A program made the translations under genes and the position numbers. A DNA stretch of 64,000 bases from Brienomyrus brachyistius (Eukaryota > Chordata > Actinopteri > Osteoglossiformes > Mormyridae): contig NC_064538.1 in NCBI RefSeq assembly GCF_023856365.1, forward strand, positions 4,853,832 to 4,917,831, written 5' to 3'. Positions 60,361 through 64,000 of this stretch are shown here, piece after piece (positions within the stretch are counted from its first letter, which is position 1; every line of letters starts with the position of its first letter). The notes beneath the pieces are model-generated. The model saw only the letters and a list, made by a program, of their open reading frames with translations, was not told where the DNA came from and ran no database searches.

Positions 60361-63300
60361 CTATCCATGTCCGGATTATGATATTTGTTTATTGTTTTCA
60401 TTTGGAAATCCTAGAAAGAGCATCTGATTATGGGCAAACCGGTGTAGACTGCCCAACACTAAATGTAACTGCGCATAGTTATGCCAGCATGTGGACTGCA
60501 GAGGTTCACACCTGAGGTGTGAAATGTGCCAGTAGTAGGTCTGGGACATAACAGGAAGTGATGACGTGTGTTATCTCTGCCGTCGGGCTGGTTCACAGGA
60601 ACACATCAGCTCGGCAAGCTCGTAATTTTTGCTTTTGCAATTTAAAATAAGTCACCAAATGGCTTAAGGTTATCGACAAAATCCCTGATTACTGTTGATG
60701 TGGCTGAGAATGTGCTGGATGAACTGCTTACACACCTGTGAAAGGACAATTTAGCATTAAAAAAAAGTGTGAACAAGCCTTGACTCAATTTACTCAATGG
60801 TACCAACCACATTATAAGCAGCAGCACAATCTACTGGCAAGTGGATTAACGCAGGACTAAATTCTAAAGACCTGGGATTTTCAATCGCTTGCCATATCTT
60901 TGGGGAGTTCATCACTGCCATGGTGGATATGGGCATAGATCACACCGACCCACAATGCTCCCTTCTGATGAAACTAACATTAGACCCACCCATGCTTAAG
61001 TCCTCGGAGAAGGATGTCATAGTAACACCTACAGAACGTGAACCCTAAGCAAGGACTGTGTAAGTAAAGTCTGGAAGATACGGTGGCAGGCCTAACCAGC
61101 AGTCTCAGCTGTTTGTGAATGAGTGGCTAACAGCTAAATAAATGATAGGAGCTAATAAATAATAATAATGACTGCAGTTGTCTAGGACAGCCTGTTGTCT
61201 GGTCGATACCTGCTCCATAAAATGAAAAAATTATAACAGCAATGGTATCATTCCTAAATACAAAAGAAGACATCTCCCAAATAAATAGGCGTCTTCATTC
61301 CGCTTCTCCTTGTTCGGCCGTTTTGGCAAGACGAGCTGTCGAAGCCCTGGAGACACTGGTCCAGAAGATTTTCTGGCTGTAGTCACGGCACTGGCAGCTC
61401 CAAAAGTGAGTCTAATGGATTGATTAAAAGGAATGAATTTAATCAGACTCATCAGAGCTGATTCGGAATGAAAATCGGTACTACTTACTCGTAGCTAACT
61501 GGATGAGAAGGTATACAGATGTGGAAAATGTGTGAAACTCTACAGCAGACCCAACACTGTCACTGCAGGGAATACTTATGCATTTTCATGCTGACGGTTG
61601 AAATGCAGCGGTGCCATGAAAAATTGCCAAATGCCCATGCTAACATTTCACTGGAAGCCAGTGGGAGCAAATTAAAATGGGGCTGGGCGCACATGCACAG
61701 AGATCACAGAGGGAGCTGTCGGGAGAATGAAAAGCAATGATGGTTGTATTCAGGTTATTACCAATAGGATGAAATTAGGCTGCGATGTAGAACTAAAGTA
61801 TCTCTCAGTTTGTATGGTTCTGCCTGAGAAATGGAGCCCGAAGTCAAAAATTCCTTGATATTTTGAACATACGTAAGAAAGAAGGGATCAATTAAAATTC
61901 AGTCTGAAGTTTTCTTAATAGGGCAGCAAAAAAGCAGTCAATGAATGTATGTAGAACAGAACATAAATGATTTACTTTTTGCACAGTCTGTTTGCGCATA
62001 ATTAAGTTATAGCCGCGTGTTTTTGTGATCATAAACCGCATTCTAGTCAACAGGAAGGGTGCCTAATGAGTAATCAATGAACCCAGGTGTAAAAGCCAAA
62101 CTTTTTGAAGGCTCACGGAGTTTTATATAAAGTACCCCTGTTTAATTAAGGAATTAATTACTCTATTGCTATTTATAGTAATAATATCAAGTGGAGGGTG
62201 TGGGAAAAAGGCAGTGAATAAGGCAGGCTGCAAAGGCAGAACATGAGGGTTTTGTAAGCACTCACTTTTGATTAACTTTATAGGCTTTATCCGAAGAGTA
62301 ATTCGTAATTCTGTAAGGCATAATTGCGAGGGAATATGGAAGTGGTACAGTGATAATTCCAATTTCCATGGCATGAAGCAGCCAGATGCATAAACATACA
62401 AATGTGCCCTCCAGACAGACAGAGTGACAGCTCATCTGAACAGATGCAACGGGCAGCATCTGTGGTAACCATGTGTCTGGGAAATTAATGTGATGTTTGC
62501 ATTCATTAAGTCATTGATTCACATGGTATTAGAGGAACATAATGCATTGCATTCATATATTTGTCAAAATCAGTTTAGAAAAAAAAAACTCCTTAAATTA
62601 TTTGTTGTGTTTTTTGTCAGTTTGTAAAGATCTTGATGGAATGCTTTAATAACTTTTAATAGTGAGACTTTGCATTTGTTTGAGAGTGATATTTTCTCAT
62701 AAAAACTTCTTGAAAATAAGGAACAGAAGAGGAGATAAAGAGCCTCTGATGACAGGAGAAGGTCATTGTAGACAGGGACATCTCTGCACGATCCTCTTCA
62801 GAAGATCAATAAAAAAGAGAAAATTCAACAAAGCAAGATCACAATGGTTACATATCATGGTTAACTTACAGTATTTACCTTTTCTCTCGACTGTCCACAA
62901 AGGTTCGATGTACGGGCTCACATTTATGCCTGAAACACTACGATTCAATATACCCTAGTTTAGGTGCTTTCTGGCGAGCTGCCTTTTCTCACCTGACATA
63001 ATGAACCAAACTTGAGACATAAACCAACTGTAATCCCCTTCAGTCAGACTAGGTTAAACAAGTGTTTGGCAGTACTATAATGACAGATGAGGATGAGATG
63101 ACTGAACAGAGGGGACAGATCTGTGGGAGTTATTGATATTATTTCAGTAATATTTCTGGAGATTGAACTGGAACACAGAGGAACACAGATGAGTACATAA
63201 GGGTTCTGACTCACTTCACACAAAAAATCGCTTGAAAGTTCCCCATTTCTCTGTATATTCTATTTAAAGTGCCTTTAAAACATTCCTCGTACGATTACTG

Positions 63301-64000
63301 TTAAAAACTCTCATTTTCAGGAATGCTCTTTGTTGCTAAACATACCTAGTGGTTATTTGGTAACTTCCTTTACCTGATCCAATTTTAATCAACTTGGACA
63401 ATTTACTCACAGAGTAGGGTATGAGAAGGCTACTCTCACCCTCTAGTTGCTTACGCTCGTCAGGGTGGAGCAGACGAATAGGGGACATCCTGGATAACGA
63501 TGAGGAGAACTCCACATAAACATAGGTTTAACATTATAGTTAATTAACATTTATTGGCTGAGACTTTAATAAACACATACTCAAATGTATTTTTTTTAAG
63601 TTACACACGCCAACTGTCTTATTGAAGGGTTGTCCACTTTAGTATCACTTAACGAGCTTAGAAAGGCATTTGTCTAATTGCGGAGTGGCTCAAATGACAC
63701 ACATCGGTCTAGCACTACCAGAGGACTCAGTTAATCAGATCTCATACAGTTTTGCATTACTGACTTAGGTTTCCTACGAGAACCGTAACTGGTTAAGTTA
63801 TTGAAAATTGATGAATGGTAAATGGGGTTTGTTTCATTCATGTGTGTTAATATATGTTTATATGTCGCTGGGATTTTATTTTTAGATTTAACCATTTAAT
63901 CAGGGTGCTAAACTGTAAGACATTTGTATTTCACACCGAATTCAGGGACACCGTCAGAGTAGTAACTAAGTGTATTAATAGTGTTCTTTCATACCTCCTA
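60361..64000. other. AT-rich gene-poor DNA to window end
   Basis: No coding exon, RNA gene or intact transposon is supported. The short open frames here have no family features. It could be intergenic or part of a large intron. Confidence 0.4.

Overview
This window is nuclear DNA of a ray-finned fish, almost certainly a teleost. It carries intron-split protein genes with GT-AG borders, pol III tRNA genes, tRNA-derived SINEs, Tc1- and hAT-like DNA transposons, LINE remnants and many microsatellites. The species cannot be named from the sequence alone.

Six protein genes were rebuilt exon by exon, and every exon set closes in frame. In order they are rhoa (minus, 1383-2368, with a non-coding first exon near 4641-4760), hemk1 (plus, 6211-13427), cish (minus, 21320-24338), wdr82 (minus, 26921-30435), glyctk (plus, 31960-34532) and tcta (minus, 37398-39751). 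Predicted lengths are 193, 331, 227, 313, 525 and 102 aa, at or close to the human proteins as I remember them. All six human orthologues lie on 3p21, so the block is conserved vertebrate synteny and not an operon. The products have unrelated jobs: GTPase signalling, release-factor methylation, cytokine feedback, histone methyltransferase targeting, glycerate metabolism and a small membrane protein.

A tRNA island follows tcta. It has six nearly identical tRNA-Asn(GTT) genes in one tandem array (40383-41926, minus), then tRNA-Phe(GAA) (minus) and tRNA-Arg(ACG) (plus).

The accessory sequence is rich. A decayed duplicate of the 3' end of hemk1 lies 5-6 kb downstream of its parent (about 18090-19380). 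A LINE reverse-transcriptase fragment at 15.7-16.6 kb is split by a SINE with a 14-bp target duplication. A 2.8-kb Tc1-like element (50964-53746) holds two younger terminal-inverted-repeat elements. A second Tc1 relic at 46.7-47.2 kb is broken by another SINE. hAT-type MITEs sit at 26.2, 31.6 and 36.3 kb, and a degraded Gag-like zinc knuckle lies in tcta intron 1. From about 43.4 kb to the end I found no convincing protein gene: that third is repeats, microsatellites and AT-rich intergenic or intronic DNA.

I found no novel enzymatic or defence system. The most interesting items are the tRNA-Asn array with its repeated spacer unit, the hemk1 duplicate, paired STAT5-type sites upstream of cish, and the nested transposons.
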